From contig NZ_LZSO01000004.1 in NCBI RefSeq assembly GCF_001665785.1, forward strand, positions 1 through 50,150: DNA of 50,150 nucleotides, in the 5' to 3' direction. The position numbers and the translations under genes are program-made. The notes below the pieces were generated by a model. The model saw nothing but the letters and a program-made list of their open reading frames with translations, did no database searches and was not told the origin of the DNA. The stretch comes from Mycolicibacterium peregrinum. Lineage in GTDB: Bacteria; Actinomycetota; Actinomycetes; Mycobacteriales; Mycobacteriaceae. Positions 35,639 through 44,351 of the stretch are shown piece by piece (the stretch's first letter is position 1; every line of letters begins with the position of its first letter).

Positions 35639-36268
35639 ATGACAGAACTCGATGCCCTCCGGGCCGATCGTGTGCTCAGCGTCGTCCGGGCCGAGACGAT
35701 TCCGGACGCAGCCGATCTGTGCCACGCGCTCGCGGCGGGCGGTATCCGGACGGTCGAGCTGACATTCACCACTCCCGGCGTCCTCGAGCACCTGCGCTCG
35801 TGCGCCGAATCGGTGGCCAGAGCTGGGATCACGCTCGGCGTCGGCACCGTGATGACTGCCGACCAAGCCCGCGACGCCATCGACGCGGGTGCGCGCTTCC
35901 TGGTCACGCCCGGCCTGCGACGCGAGGTCGCCGAGGTCGCGACGGCCGGCTCGGTACCGGTGTTCCTGGGTGCGCTCACCCCGACCGAGGTGGCACAGGC
36001 GGTCGATCTCGGATCCGCTGCGGTGAAGATCTTCCCGGCCGGCAGCATGGGTCCGAAATACCTGGCCGATCTGCACGGGCCATACCCGGACGTCGAGCTG
36101 CTGCCGTCCGGCGGGATCAACGACGGAAACGCCCGGGCCTACCTCGACGCGGGCGCGCTCGCCGTGTGCGCGGGTACCGGCGTCGTTTCACCGGCGCATG
36201 TCGCGACCGGGAACTGGGAGGAAATCACCAGCCGGGCAAAGAGTTTCGTCGCCGCCCTGACGCGCTGA
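35639..36268 (+). CDS. eda: 2-keto-3-deoxy-6-phosphogluconate aldolase
   Basis: Class I aldolase of the Eda family, 209 residues. The Schiff-base Lys is K130 in AVKIFPAG and the general base Glu is E40 in TVELTFTTPG; GVGTVMTADQA and LLPSGGINDGNA complete the barrel. Splits KDPG into pyruvate and glyceraldehyde-3-phosphate. Starts 21 bases after the PLP enzyme gene and so is cotranscribed. ATG 35639 is preferred; ATG 35630 and GTG 35627 are in frame and none has a clear ribosome site. Mycobacteria usually lack a full Entner-Doudoroff route, so its partner kinase is probably the PfkB protein of this cluster. Confidence 0.92.
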   Translation: MTELDALRADRVLSVVRAETIPDAADLCHALAAGGIRTVELTFTTPGVLEHLRSCAESVARAGITLGVGTVMTADQARDAIDAGARFLVTPGLRREVAEVATAGSVPVFLGALTPTEVAQAVDLGSAAVKIFPAGSMGPKYLADLHGPYPDVELLPSGGINDGNARAYLDAGALAVCAGTGVVSPAHVATGNWEEITSRAKSFVAALTR

Positions 36269-36313
36269 GCCTGATCGCCACTTCACCCATCACTGGTCCA
36301 CGCCGCGAGAGCG

Positions 36314-36781
36314 TCAAGAAATCATGCGCCTGCCCGGGTGCGCCTGCTGCCATCCGGCCATCGCGGCGTCCCAGTCGGGGCCGTCGAGCGCGGTGAGCGC
36401 GGCCGGGAACAACCCGTCCTCTTCTTTGGCGATGTGGACGTAGAGCTCCTCGATCTCCTTGCGGACCCGTTTCTGATCGTCGGGAGCGGACAGGTCGACA
36501 ACCTCGAGAAATGCGGCCAGCTCGCGGTGTTCGACCACCAGCGGGTCGATGTGCTCGGCGTAGAGCTCGTCGGTGCGCATCACCGCGAACAGCCCGTTCT
36601 CCTCGCCCTGCCAGTGGGAGCGCAACTCCTCGAACATCTCCCCCAGCCGCAGGCTGGCCACGTCCAGCTCACCGCGGTCCATGGCGCGCACCGCTTCACG
36701 GCCGTGGTCGACCGCCCGCTCATGCTCGGCGATGTAATCCCGCAGCAGTGGCATGTCCCGGCATCCGCAGTATTGGCACAC
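36314..36781 (-). CDS. hemerythrin HHE-domain protein
   Basis: A 155-residue four-helix protein with the di-iron ligands of the HHE family: IAEHERAVDHG, SHWQGEENGLF, VVEHRELAAF and YVHIAKEEDGLFP. The N-terminus is CQYCGCRD, a C-x2-C-x-C cluster often seen in actinobacterial members and possibly redox- or metal-active. Such proteins sense or scavenge oxygen, NO or peroxide. The GTG at 36781 follows GGGGAGG at six bases; the GTG at 36796 would overlap that site. It lies 96 bases downstream of tsnR with room for its own promoter. Confidence 0.9.
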   Translation of the reverse strand: MCQYCGCRDMPLLRDYIAEHERAVDHGREAVRAMDRGELDVASLRLGEMFEELRSHWQGEENGLFAVMRTDELYAEHIDPLVVEHRELAAFLEVVDLSAPDDQKRVRKEIEELYVHIAKEEDGLFPAALTALDGPDWDAAMAGWQQAHPGRRMIS

Positions 36782-36877
36782 GACGCACCTCCCCACAGCA
36801 TCGTGTCACATCACCCGAGTGGCCACTTGTGATAGTCGAATCGCGAAAAATGGTGCGATAGGTGGCCATTCGGCGCA

Positions 36878-37648
36878 CTACCTGCGATGGGCGCGGGCGC
36901 TCTGATACAGGCAGATCGATGCCGCCGAGGCGATGTTGAGGCTTTCGGAGTGCCCGGGCATCGGAATGTGCACCCGGTGATCGGCCGCCACAGCCAGTTC
37001 AGTTGGCAGGCCGTGGGCTTCGGGCCCGAACAGCCAGGCCGTGGGCCCGGTCAGGTCCACATCATCGAGGCTGACCTCGCCGTCGATCGTGGTGGCGAGC
37101 ACCTGCATTCCGGCGGCCTGCAGCTGCGCAACAGTTGCCGCCTCGTCCGGCTCGCCGATCACCGGAAGGGAGAAGATGCTGCCGGCCGACGCCCGCAGAC
37201 ACTTGCTGTTGTAGGGGTCGACGCTGTTGCCGGCCAGCACCACCGCGTCGGCACCCATCGCGTCGGCGGCCCGGATCATCGTGCCGGCGTTGCCCGGCTC
37301 CGAGATCTGCACGGGTACCGCGATCAGCCGGGGCTCAGCGGCCAGAACGTCATCGAGGGACACTTCCGGCAGCCGGCACACCGCCACCAGGCCGACCGGT
37401 GTCACGGTGTCCGACAAGGCTTTCGCCGCACGCTCGGTGACCAGCTGCACCGGCACGGCGGCCAGCAGATCGGCGAAGCGGTCCACGGCGGCCTCGGTCG
37501 CGAACACCTCGGAAACAAGTCCGCGCCGCAACGCGGCCTCGACGAGGTTGGGTCCCTCGGCAAGAAAGCGTGCGGCGCGGCGGCGCCCGACGTGGCGCTG
37601 CAGTTTGACCGCAGCAGCCACCCGGGCAGAACGCTCGGTGAGCGTCAG
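36878..37648 (-). CDS. tsnR: SpoU-type rRNA/tRNA 2'-O-methyltransferase family protein
   Basis: TrmH/SpoU SPOUT methyltransferase of about 256 residues, corresponding to Rv1644. An N-terminal L30e-like substrate-binding domain ([25 protein letters not shown]) leads to the knotted SAM domain with [42 protein letters not shown] and [21 protein letters not shown]. The target is probably 23S rRNA or tRNA. Conserved sequence begins [12 protein letters not shown], yet the only upstream codon is a CTG (37648) overlapping the rplT stop as CTGA, with GGAGAGG four bases before it. The nearest standard start is GTG 37621. It is the last gene of the infC operon. Confidence 0.9.
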   Translation of the reverse strand: MTLTERSARVAAAVKLQRHVGRRRAARFLAEGPNLVEAALRRGLVSEVFATEAAVDRFADLLAAVPVQLVTERAAKALSDTVTPVGLVAVCRLPEVSLDDVLAAEPRLIAVPVQISEPGNAGTMIRAADAMGADAVVLAGNSVDPYNSKCLRASAGSIFSLPVIGEPDEAATVAQLQAAGMQVLATTIDGEVSLDDVDLTGPTAWLFGPEAHGLPTELAVAADHRVHIPMPGHSESLNIASAASICLYQSARAHRR

Positions 37649-38034
37649 GCGGCCTCTCCGGAGGGCGCATTGACATCTTCGGGAAGAGCGGCCTTGGCGA
37701 CCTCGACCAGCGCGGTGAACGCGGCGGCATCGCTGACCGCGATCTCGGCCAGGTTCTTGCGGTCCACCTCGACGCCTGCGGCCTTGAGGCCCTGGATCAG
37801 GCGGTTGTAGGTGATGTCGTTGGCGCGGGCCGCAGCGTTGATACGCGAGATCCACAGCTTGCGGAACTCACCCTTGCGGGCGCGACGGTCGCGGTAGGCG
37901 TAGGTCAGCGAATGCAGCTGCTGTTCCTTGGCCTTGCGGTACAGACGGGACCGCTGGCCCCGGTAGCCCTTCGAGGCCTTGAGTACGGTGCGCCGCTTCT
38001 TCTGGGCGTTGAGTGCGCGCTTCACGCGTGCCAT
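37645..38034 (-). CDS. rplT: ribosomal protein L20
   Basis: 50S protein L20, 129 residues, needed for early 50S assembly. The basic N-terminal extension [29 protein letters not shown] and the core [32 protein letters not shown] are unmistakable. The C-terminal tail after [16 protein letters not shown] is slightly longer than in other phyla. Order infC, rpmI, rplT is the standard bacterial one, 40 bases after rpmI. Confidence 0.99.
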   Translation of the reverse strand: MARVKRALNAQKKRRTVLKASKGYRGQRSRLYRKAKEQQLHSLTYAYRDRRARKGEFRKLWISRINAAARANDITYNRLIQGLKAAGVEVDRKNLAEIAVSDAAAFTALVEVAKAALPEDVNAPSGEAA

Positions 38035-38074
38035 GGGATGTTCCTATTCTCGTTCGGTACGGGGAGCGGCAGGT

Positions 38075-38269
38075 CTAGCCGTTGAGCAACTTGTTGACAC
38101 GCTTGGTGTCGTTGGCTGCAACCACGGTGCGGCCGTCAAGCCGGCGGGTGCGCTTGGTGGCCTTGTGCTCCAGCAGGTGGCGGCGGCCGGCCTTCTGGCG
38201 CACGATCTTGCCGGTCCCGGTCTTGCGGAAGCGCTTCGATGCTCCGCTGTGGGTCTTCGCCTTGGGCAT
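38075..38269 (-). CDS. rpmI: ribosomal protein L35
   Basis: 50S protein L35, 64 residues. [20 protein letters not shown] at the N-terminus and the basic [16 protein letters not shown] block identify it. It lies between infC (23 bases upstream) and rplT in the same operon. Confidence 0.99.
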   Translation of the reverse strand: MPKAKTHSGASKRFRKTGTGKIVRQKAGRRHLLEHKATKRTRRLDGRTVVAANDTKRVNKLLNG

Positions 38270-38292
38270 GAATCCTCAGTTCTTTGTTGAAA

Positions 38293-38892
38293 CTAGTTCT
38301 GCGTAACGTCTGGTTCTTCTGATGCGGCCTGCTGCCCGCCTGGGCGCTCGGCCTGCTCCGCCGCCTTGGCGCGAGTCTTCGCGCCGCGGTGCGGTGCCAG
38401 CACCATCGTCATGTTGCGGCCGTCCTGCTTGGCTGACGTCTCGACGAAGCCGTACTCGGCCACGTCTGCGCCCAACCGCTGCAACAACCGGTACCCGAGT
38501 TCGGGCCGGGACTGCTCGCGTCCGCGGAACATGATGGTCACCTTGACCTTGGATCCGGCTTCGAGGAAGCGGACCACATGGCCCTTCTTCGTCTCGTAGT
38601 CGTGATCGTCGATCTTGGGACGCAGCTTCTGTTCCTTGACGACGGTCTGCTGCTGGTTCTTGCGAGACTCGCGCTCCTTGAGTGCCGTCTCGTACTTGAA
38701 CTTGCCGTAATCCATGATCTTGCAGACCGGGGGTTTTGCGGCTGGTGCAACTTCGACGAGGTCGAGATCGGCATCCGCGGCGACGCGGAGAGCATCTTCG
38801 ATGCGGACAATGCCTACCTGCTCGCCGTTCGGTCCGATCAGGCGGACTTCAGGTACGCGGATGCGCTCGTTGATGCGGGTCTCAGTGCTGAT
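38293..38892 (-). CDS. infC: translation initiation factor IF-3
   Basis: Binds 30S and enforces start-codon selection. N-domain ([25 protein letters not shown]), basic linker ([16 protein letters not shown]), C-domain ([41 protein letters not shown]), then an Ala/Glu-rich tail. The start appears to be ATC (38892): it follows AGGAGG (38897-38902) by four bases and gives 199 residues, matching the mycobacterial protein. The in-frame ATG at 38928 lies before the ribosome site and would add an unconserved segment. Non-AUG starts in infC are known to allow IF-3 self-regulation. Confidence 0.97.
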   Translation of the reverse strand: MSTETRINERIRVPEVRLIGPNGEQVGIVRIEDALRVAADADLDLVEVAPAAKPPVCKIMDYGKFKYETALKERESRKNQQQTVVKEQKLRPKIDDHDYETKKGHVVRFLEAGSKVKVTIMFRGREQSRPELGYRLLQRLGADVAEYGFVETSAKQDGRNMTMVLAPHRGAKTRAKAAEQAERPGGQQAASEEPDVTQN

Positions 38893-38902
38893 GGGGCCTC
38901 CT
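38890..38902 (-). promoter_or_regulatory. infC ribosome-binding site with ATC start codon
   Basis: AGGAGG (38897-38902) is followed by CCCC and then ATC (38890-38892). A perfect Shine-Dalgarno before a discriminated start codon is how IF-3 represses its own translation in E. coli (AUU there). Confidence 0.7.
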
Positions 38903-38956
38903 ATGTTGGGTCTGCTGAGGAGACCCACCCATCCGCATCTCTGCCCCGAGGAACAG

Positions 38957-38979
38957 AAAAGCCCTGCTCAAAGCAGGGC
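38957..38979 (-). terminator. intrinsic terminator in the infC leader (putative attenuator)
   Basis: On the minus strand GCCCTGCT-TTG-AGCAGGGC forms an 8-bp GC-rich hairpin followed by TTTT. It lies about 65 bases upstream of the infC start codon and within the transcribed leader, so it must be read through for expression, as in an attenuator. Confidence 0.7.
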
Positions 38980-39014
38980 CCAATGCCGACCGATCACGGC
39001 TTGCGCCGCCTGCA

Positions 39015-39056
39015 GCTCCAAATCTGGAGCACAGAACCGGTGTCCGAGAACACCGG
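39015..39056 (-). promoter_or_regulatory. two hairpins in the infC leader
   Basis: GCTCCA/TGGAGC (39015-39020 with 39025-39030) and CCGGTGT/ACACCGG (39037-39043 with 39050-39056) are both perfect. They precede the terminator hairpin in the transcript and may be the sensing part of the leader. Confidence 0.5.
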
Positions 39057-39143
39057 CGACCGGACCGTTGTACCTTGTGGCCAACGGTGGGAGTGGGACT
39101 CCACTTGCTGTCCCTGACATAAGCCGGGACGGTCGCGCATGAC

Positions 39144-39149
39144 AGTCTA
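39144..39149 (-). promoter_or_regulatory. candidate -10 box (TAGACT) of the infC operon
   Basis: TAGACT on the minus strand fits TANNNT and would start transcription near 39137, giving a leader of about 245 bases. No clear -35 is seen. The divergent DUF1844 gene starts only a few bases away, so the two promoters must overlap. Confidence 0.35.
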
Positions 39150-39155
39150 GCAGGC

Positions 39156-39542
39156 ATGACGGATCCGACCGAAACGCCCGACGAGGCGACGCCGCAGGAC
39201 TCAGGCAATCTGGACGGCCCAGCCGTTCGCGAACTCGCCGACATCCCCGCTGTGGAAGTCATTACCCGGGCGGCCCTCATGTTGATGAGCGCCGCGGCCG
39301 AGAAGATCGGACTCTCTGCCGAGGATCCCGACGATAGCCCGCATCGTGATCTTGATGAAGCCCGCCGGATCATCACCGCGCTGGCCGGACTCGTGACGGC
39401 ATCGGCCGAATACCTGGGACCGCACGCGGGCCCGGTGCGCGACGGCCTCAAGAGCCTGCAGCTGGCGTTCCGCGAAGCCAGTGCGCATCCCGACGAGCCC
39501 GGCAAAGGCCCAGGCGAGAAGTACACCGGCCCAGTCTGGTAA
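39156..39542 (+). CDS. DUF1844 family protein
   Basis: A 128-residue acidic cytoplasmic protein of the DUF1844 family. The core IPAVEVITRAALMLMSAAAEKIGL then ARRIITALAGLVTASAEYLGPHAGPVRDGLKSLQLAFREA is the conserved two-helix block; both ends are disordered and charged. Function unknown; the gene is widely kept next to infC in actinobacteria. ATG 39156 lies close behind the overlapping promoter region and the mRNA is probably leaderless. Confidence 0.88.
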   Translation: MTDPTETPDEATPQDSGNLDGPAVRELADIPAVEVITRAALMLMSAAAEKIGLSAEDPDDSPHRDLDEARRIITALAGLVTASAEYLGPHAGPVRDGLKSLQLAFREASAHPDEPGKGPGEKYTGPVW

Positions 39543-39569
39543 TCACCTGCGCGGTGTCTGTGCGCGTGA

Positions 39570-39601
39570 TTGACCCAATTGACGGTTTGACCGCCTATTC
39601 T
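39570..39601 (+). promoter_or_regulatory. lysX promoter region with three TTGAC repeats
   Basis: TATTCT (39596-39601) lies eight bases before the lysX ATG, fitting a leaderless start. Upstream are three TTGAC motifs, at 39570, 39579 and 39587. None is 17 bases from the -10 (spacings 20, 11 and 3), so they may be regulator sites rather than -35 boxes. Confidence 0.4.
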
Positions 39602-39609
39602 CCGGGCGT

Positions 39610-42600
39610 ATGACCGTTATCAGCCGCGGCAGCCGCACCGGGGTCCAGCCCGCGTCGAGGTTCTCCTGGGTTCCCGCAGCAGCCGGCTGGATCGTCGGGG
39701 TGATCGCCACTCTTTCGCTGATCGCCAGTGTGTCTCCGGCGGTGCGTTGGTTGATCCAGGTGCCGCGAGAGTTCGTCAACGACTACATCTTCAACTTCCC
39801 CGACACCAGCTTCGCGTGGGCGTTCGTACTGGCGCTGCTCGCAGCCGCGCTTGCCGCCCGCAAGCGGATCGCCTGGTGGATTCTCGTGCTCTACATGGTG
39901 GGCGCGATCGGCTGGAACCTCGGCGATCTCGCCACCGGCGGCGACCCCGTCGCCGACGACGTCGGCGAGGTCATCGGCGTGGTGTTCCACGTGGTGGCCA
40001 TCGTCGCGCTGGTGTTGGCGCGTAATCAGTTCTGGGCCAAGGTGCGCCGCGGCGCCCTGCTCAAATCCGCCGTGGTCCTGGTTGCGGGCATGGCGATCGG
40101 GATCCTGGCCGCCTGGGCACTGCTGGAGCTGTTCCCCGGCACCCTGCCCCCGGAATGGCGGTTGCTGTACGCGGTCAACCGGGTGAGCGGTTTCGCCACC
40201 GTCCCCACGGACGTGTTCGAGGGCTATTCGCATCCCTTCCTCAACGCGATCTTCGGCTTGTTCGGCGCGTTGGCGTTGATTGCCGCGGCGATCGTGCTTT
40301 TCCAGTCCCAGCGCGCCTCCAATGCGTTGACGGGTGAGGACGAATCGGCGATCCGCGGCCTGTTGGAGGCCTATGGCAAGAACGATTCGCTGGGATACTT
40401 CGCCACCCGCCGTGACAAGTCGGTGGTGTTCGCGCCCAACGGCCGCGCCGCCATCGCCTACCGCGTCGAGGTGGGCGTGTGCCTGGCCGGCGGCGATCCG
40501 GTCGGTGACCCCAAATCGTGGCCACAGGCGATCGCGGCCTGGCTGCAGTTGTGCCAGACCTACGGCTGGGCGCCGGGTGTGATGGGCGCCAGTTCGGCGG
40601 CGGCCGAGGCGTTTCGGGCAGCCGGCCTGAACGCGCTGCAACTCGGCGACGAAGCCATTCTGCATCCGGACAACTTCCGGCTGTCCGGGCCCGACATGCG
40701 TGCGGTGCGCCAGGCCGTCACCCGGGCCCGGCGCGCCGGCACCACGGTGCGCATGCGGCGCCATCGCGAGCTGGACCGGGCCGAGATGGACGAGGTGATC
40801 CGGCGCGCCGACGCGTGGCGAGACACCGAGACCGAACGCGGCTTCTCGATGGCGCTGGGCCGGCTCGGCGACCCGGCCGACGGTGACTGCCTGCTCGTCG
40901 AGGCGGTCCAGCGGCGCGACGGCAACCCCGAGCCGGAGGTGGTTGCGCTGCTGTCGTTGGTGCCGTGGGGTACCAACGGCGTCTCGCTCGACGTGATGCG
41001 CCGCTCCCCGCAATCCCCCAACGGCACCATCGAGCTGATGGTCAGCGAACTGTGCATGCAGTCCGAAAGCATCGGGGTCAGCAGGATCTCACTGAACTTC
41101 GCGATGTTCCGGTCGGCGTTCCAGCAGGGCGCACAGCTGGGCGCCGGTCCGGTGGCCCGGCTGTGGCGGGCCCTGCTGGTGTTCTTCTCCCGGTGGTGGC
41201 AACTGGAGACGCTGTACCGCTCCAACATGAAGTACCAGCCCGAGTGGGTGCCGCGGTACGCCTGCTACGAGGACGCCCGGCTGATCCCCCGGGTCGGGGT
41301 GGCCTCGGTGATCGCCGAGGGATTCCTGGTGTTGCCGTTCTCCCGGCGCAACAAGCAACACACCGGCGAGCACGTCGCGGCCCCGGCGGATCTGGTGGGT
41401 TCGGGCCGGTTGCATCACGACGGCAGCGCACCTGACATGTCCGGGTTGCCGATCGGCCCGGCCGACGGCGACGAGCGGCAGCGGCTGCCCGAGCAGGTGC
41501 GGGTCCGGATGGCGAAGTTGCGGCAGTTGCAGGCCGCCGGGGTGGACGCCTATCCGGTGGGCCAGGCCCCCAGCCACACCATTGCCGCCGCCCTGGAATC
41601 GGCCGACGGGAACACGCTCACCGTCGCCGGCCGGATCCTGCGGATCCGGGATTACGGCGGTGTGCTGTTCGCCCAGTTGCGCGACTGGTCCGGCGAAGTC
41701 CAGTTGCTGCTCGACAACGCCCGCCTGACCGCGGCCACCACCGCTGACTTCACCGCAACCATCGACCTGGGCGATCTGATCGAGGTGAGCGGTTCCATGG
41801 GCCACAGCCGCAACGGCACCCCCTCACTGCTCGTCGACAGCTGGCGTTTGACCGGCAAATGCCTCCGCCCGCTGCCGGACAAGTGGAAGGGGCTGACCGA
41901 CCAGGAGGCTCGCGTGCGGGCGCGCTACGTGGACCTGGCCGTCAACACCGAGGCGCGGGACTTGATCCGGGCCCGCAGCGGCGCCCTGCATGCCATCCGG
42001 GAAACGTTGTACGCCAAGGGTTTCCTCGAAGTCGAAACCCCGATCCTGCAACAGATCCACGGCGGAGCCAACGCCCGGCCGTTCCTGACCCACATCAACG
42101 CCTACGACCTGGACCTGTATCTGCGGATCGCTCCCGAGCTCTACCTCAAGCGGCTGTGCGTCGGCGGCGTCGAGCGGGTCTTCGAACTGGGCCGCGCATT
42201 CCGCAACGAGGGCGTGGACTTCAGCCACAACCCGGAGTTCACCCTGCTGGAGGCCTACCAGGCGCATGCCGATTACAACGTGTGGATCGACGGTTGCCGC
42301 GAGCTGATCCAAAATGCCGCTCAGGCCGCCAACGGGGCCCACGTCTTCCAGCGGCCGCGCGCCGACGGAGTCCTCGAGCCGGTCGACATCTCGGGCCGGT
42401 GGGCGGTCAAGACCGTGCACGACGCGGTGTCGGAAGCCCTCGGCGAGCACGTCACCGTACAGACAGACCTGGCCACACTGCGCAGGCTCTGCGATGCGGC
42501 GCACATCCCCTATCTGACTCACTGGGACGCCGGCGCGGTCGTGTTGGAGATGTACGAGCACCTCGTCGAGGACCGCACGGAAGAGCCGACGTTCTACAAG

Positions 42601-42939
42601 GACTTCCCCACCTCGGTGTCGCCGTTGACCCGGCCGCACCGCAGCATCCCCGGGGTTGCCGAACGCTGGGATCTGGTGGCCTGGGGTGTCGAACTGGGCA
42701 CCGCCTACAGCGAGCTCACCGACCCCGTCGAACAGCGTCGCCGGCTGCAGGAGCAATCGTTGCTGGCCGCGGGTGGTGACCCCGAGGCGATGGAACTCGA
42801 CGAGGATTTCCTGCAGGCCATGGAGTACGCGATGCCGCCGACCGGCGGTCTCGGGATGGGCGTGGACCGCGTGGTCATGTTGATAACTGGCCGTAGCATC
42901 CGCGAAACGCTGCCGTTTCCTCTGGCCAAACCTCGTTAG
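39610..42939 (+). CDS. lysX: bifunctional lysylphosphatidylglycerol synthetase / lysyl-tRNA synthetase
   Basis: A 1109-residue fusion. The N-terminal ~240 residues hold about six membrane helices ([27 protein letters not shown]; and others). The central MprF-type domain (about 260-580) carries [40 protein letters not shown] and [14 protein letters not shown]. The C-terminal half is a class II lysyl-tRNA synthetase: OB fold near 675-770, motif 2 [26 protein letters not shown] and motif 3 [13 protein letters not shown]. It charges tRNA-Lys and transfers lysine to phosphatidylglycerol, making the membrane resistant to cationic peptides; M. tuberculosis LysX (Rv1640c) does this. A membrane-anchored esterase gene follows. 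Confidence 0.97.
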   Translation: MTVISRGSRTGVQPASRFSWVPAAAGWIVGVIATLSLIASVSPAVRWLIQVPREFVNDYIFNFPDTSFAWAFVLALLAAALAARKRIAWWILVLYMVGAIGWNLGDLATGGDPVADDVGEVIGVVFHVVAIVALVLARNQFWAKVRRGALLKSAVVLVAGMAIGILAAWALLELFPGTLPPEWRLLYAVNRVSGFATVPTDVFEGYSHPFLNAIFGLFGALALIAAAIVLFQSQRASNALTGEDESAIRGLLEAYGKNDSLGYFATRRDKSVVFAPNGRAAIAYRVEVGVCLAGGDPVGDPKSWPQAIAAWLQLCQTYGWAPGVMGASSAAAEAFRAAGLNALQLGDEAILHPDNFRLSGPDMRAVRQAVTRARRAGTTVRMRRHRELDRAEMDEVIRRADAWRDTETERGFSMALGRLGDPADGDCLLVEAVQRRDGNPEPEVVALLSLVPWGTNGVSLDVMRRSPQSPNGTIELMVSELCMQSESIGVSRISLNFAMFRSAFQQGAQLGAGPVARLWRALLVFFSRWWQLETLYRSNMKYQPEWVPRYACYEDARLIPRVGVASVIAEGFLVLPFSRRNKQHTGEHVAAPADLVGSGRLHHDGSAPDMSGLPIGPADGDERQRLPEQVRVRMAKLRQLQAAGVDAYPVGQAPSHTIAAALESADGNTLTVAGRILRIRDYGGVLFAQLRDWSGEVQLLLDNARLTAATTADFTATIDLGDLIEVSGSMGHSRNGTPSLLVDSWRLTGKCLRPLPDKWKGLTDQEARVRARYVDLAVNTEARDLIRARSGALHAIRETLYAKGFLEVETPILQQIHGGANARPFLTHINAYDLDLYLRIAPELYLKRLCVGGVERVFELGRAFRNEGVDFSHNPEFTLLEAYQAHADYNVWIDGCRELIQNAAQAANGAHVFQRPRADGVLEPVDISGRWAVKTVHDAVSEALGEHVTVQTDLATLRRLCDAAHIPYLTHWDAGAVVLEMYEHLVEDRTEEPTFYKDFPTSVSPLTRPHRSIPGVAERWDLVAWGVELGTAYSELTDPVEQRRRLQEQSLLAAGGDPEAMELDEDFLQAMEYAMPPTGGLGMGVDRVVMLITGRSIRETLPFPLAKPR

Positions 42940-42986
42940 CAGGCTCCTCACAGCCGATCCCAAGATTGGGCGGCGACGATATTGCT

Positions 42987-44348
42987 GTGACCTTCACTCA
43001 CCACCTGTCCTTGATGCACGGCTGGGTTCCGACCAGCATCCAAGTCATCACCGCCGTGGTGTTGATCGCCGCAATCGGCTGGCGTACCCGCCGCTGGGCA
43101 CTCATCTGGCTGCCGTTCGCCGCCGCGGTCGGCGGCATCCTGGTCGCGGGCACCAACTGGTACATCGAGTCCGAGGGGCTGGCGGGCAATCCGGCGCCGC
43201 GGTCGCTGTGGGTGTGGATCGCGCTGACCGGTGTGGCGGTCGTGGTTCTGGCTGCCGGCTGGCGCGGCAGCCAGTGGTGGCGGCGCGGTTCCGCCGTCAT
43301 GGCGGTCCCGCTGACGCTGCTGTGCACGGCACTGGCGCTGAACCTGTGGGTCGGCTACTTCCCGTGGGTGCAGACCGCGTGGAATCAGCTGACCGCCGGC
43401 CCACTGCCCGACCAGACCGATCAGGTCACCGTGACCGCGATGCAACGTCAGGGCACCATCCCCGCCAAGGGCAGCGTGGTCCCGGTCGAAATTCCCAACA
43501 CAGCCTCGGGTTTCCGGCATCGCGGCGAGTACGTGTACCTGCCGCCGGCGTGGTTCGCGTCCAATCCCGCACCGAAGTTGCCGACCGTGATGATGATCGG
43601 CGGTGAGTTCAACACCCCGGCCGACTGGATGCGGGCCGGCAATGTGATCAAGACGATGGACGATTTCGCCGCCGCCCACCACGGTTACGCGCCCGTGCTC
43701 GCGTTCGTCGACCCGGGCGGCACCTTCAACAATGACACCGAATGCGTCAACGGCAAGCGCGGAAACTCTGCCGACCATCTCACCAAAGATGTTGTCCCCT
43801 ATATGAACAGCCACTACGGCGTCAATCCGGCGGCCGCCGGATGGGGCATCGTCGGCTGGTCCATGGGCGGCACCTGCGCCGTGGACCTCGCGGTCATGCA
43901 CCCCGAGCTGTTCAGCGCGTTCGTCGACATCGCCGGTGACCTCGGCCCGAACTCGGGCACCAAGGCGCAGACCATCGATCGGCTGTTCGGCGGTAACGCC
44001 GCCGCGTGGGACGCCTTCGACCCGAGCACCGTGATCAACCGGCACGGGCAATACGACCAGATGGCCGGCTGGTTCGACGTCAATGACACGTCAACGCCGG
44101 GCAAGCCCGCAGCTCGCGCCAACGACCAGGTCAAGGCCGCCAACGCCCTGTGTGCGCTCGGGTCGAAGCACGGCATCGAGTGCGCGGTGGTAACCCACCA
44201 GGGCACCCATGACTGGCCGTTCGCCAGCCACGCGTTCACCGCGGCTCTCCCCTGGCTGGCGGGCGCGATCGGTACCCCGCAGGCGCCCGCAGTCGGACTG
44301 CCGCAGTCGTCACCCTCGGCGGCGTTCATCCAGACGGCCGCCAAATAG
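42987..44348 (+). CDS. membrane-anchored esterase-family alpha/beta hydrolase
   Basis: A 453-residue protein equivalent to Rv1639c. Four hydrophobic helices occupy about residues 12-123, followed by an esterase/mycolyltransferase-type alpha/beta hydrolase. The nucleophile is S292 in GWSMGG; FVDPGGTFNNDTECVNGKRGNSADHLTKDVVPYMNSHYGVNP is the esterase-D signature area; the likely catalytic His is in HQGTHDW. With four helices and the catalytic part after them, the domain could face either side; the secreted-esterase similarity favours outside. It follows lysX by 47 bases, so lysyl-lipid turnover is a reasonable guess. GTG 42987 is chosen over TTG 42966. Confidence 0.88.
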   Translation: MTFTHHLSLMHGWVPTSIQVITAVVLIAAIGWRTRRWALIWLPFAAAVGGILVAGTNWYIESEGLAGNPAPRSLWVWIALTGVAVVVLAAGWRGSQWWRRGSAVMAVPLTLLCTALALNLWVGYFPWVQTAWNQLTAGPLPDQTDQVTVTAMQRQGTIPAKGSVVPVEIPNTASGFRHRGEYVYLPPAWFASNPAPKLPTVMMIGGEFNTPADWMRAGNVIKTMDDFAAAHHGYAPVLAFVDPGGTFNNDTECVNGKRGNSADHLTKDVVPYMNSHYGVNPAAAGWGIVGWSMGGTCAVDLAVMHPELFSAFVDIAGDLGPNSGTKAQTIDRLFGGNAAAWDAFDPSTVINRHGQYDQMAGWFDVNDTSTPGKPAARANDQVKAANALCALGSKHGIECAVVTHQGTHDWPFASHAFTAALPWLAGAIGTPQAPAVGLPQSSPSAAFIQTAAK

Positions 44349-44351
44349 CGG

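Noticed and set aside
36782..36877. Stress-sigma-type promoter before the hemerythrin gene
   Set aside because: GGGTGAT resembles a SigF -10 only loosely and no matching -35 (GTTT) is at the right spacing; the palindrome GTGGCCAC at 36819 is too short to stand alone.
39595..41013. 472-codon minus-strand frame opposite lysX
   Set aside because: Antisense shadow with His/Gln-rich composition and no start signal.
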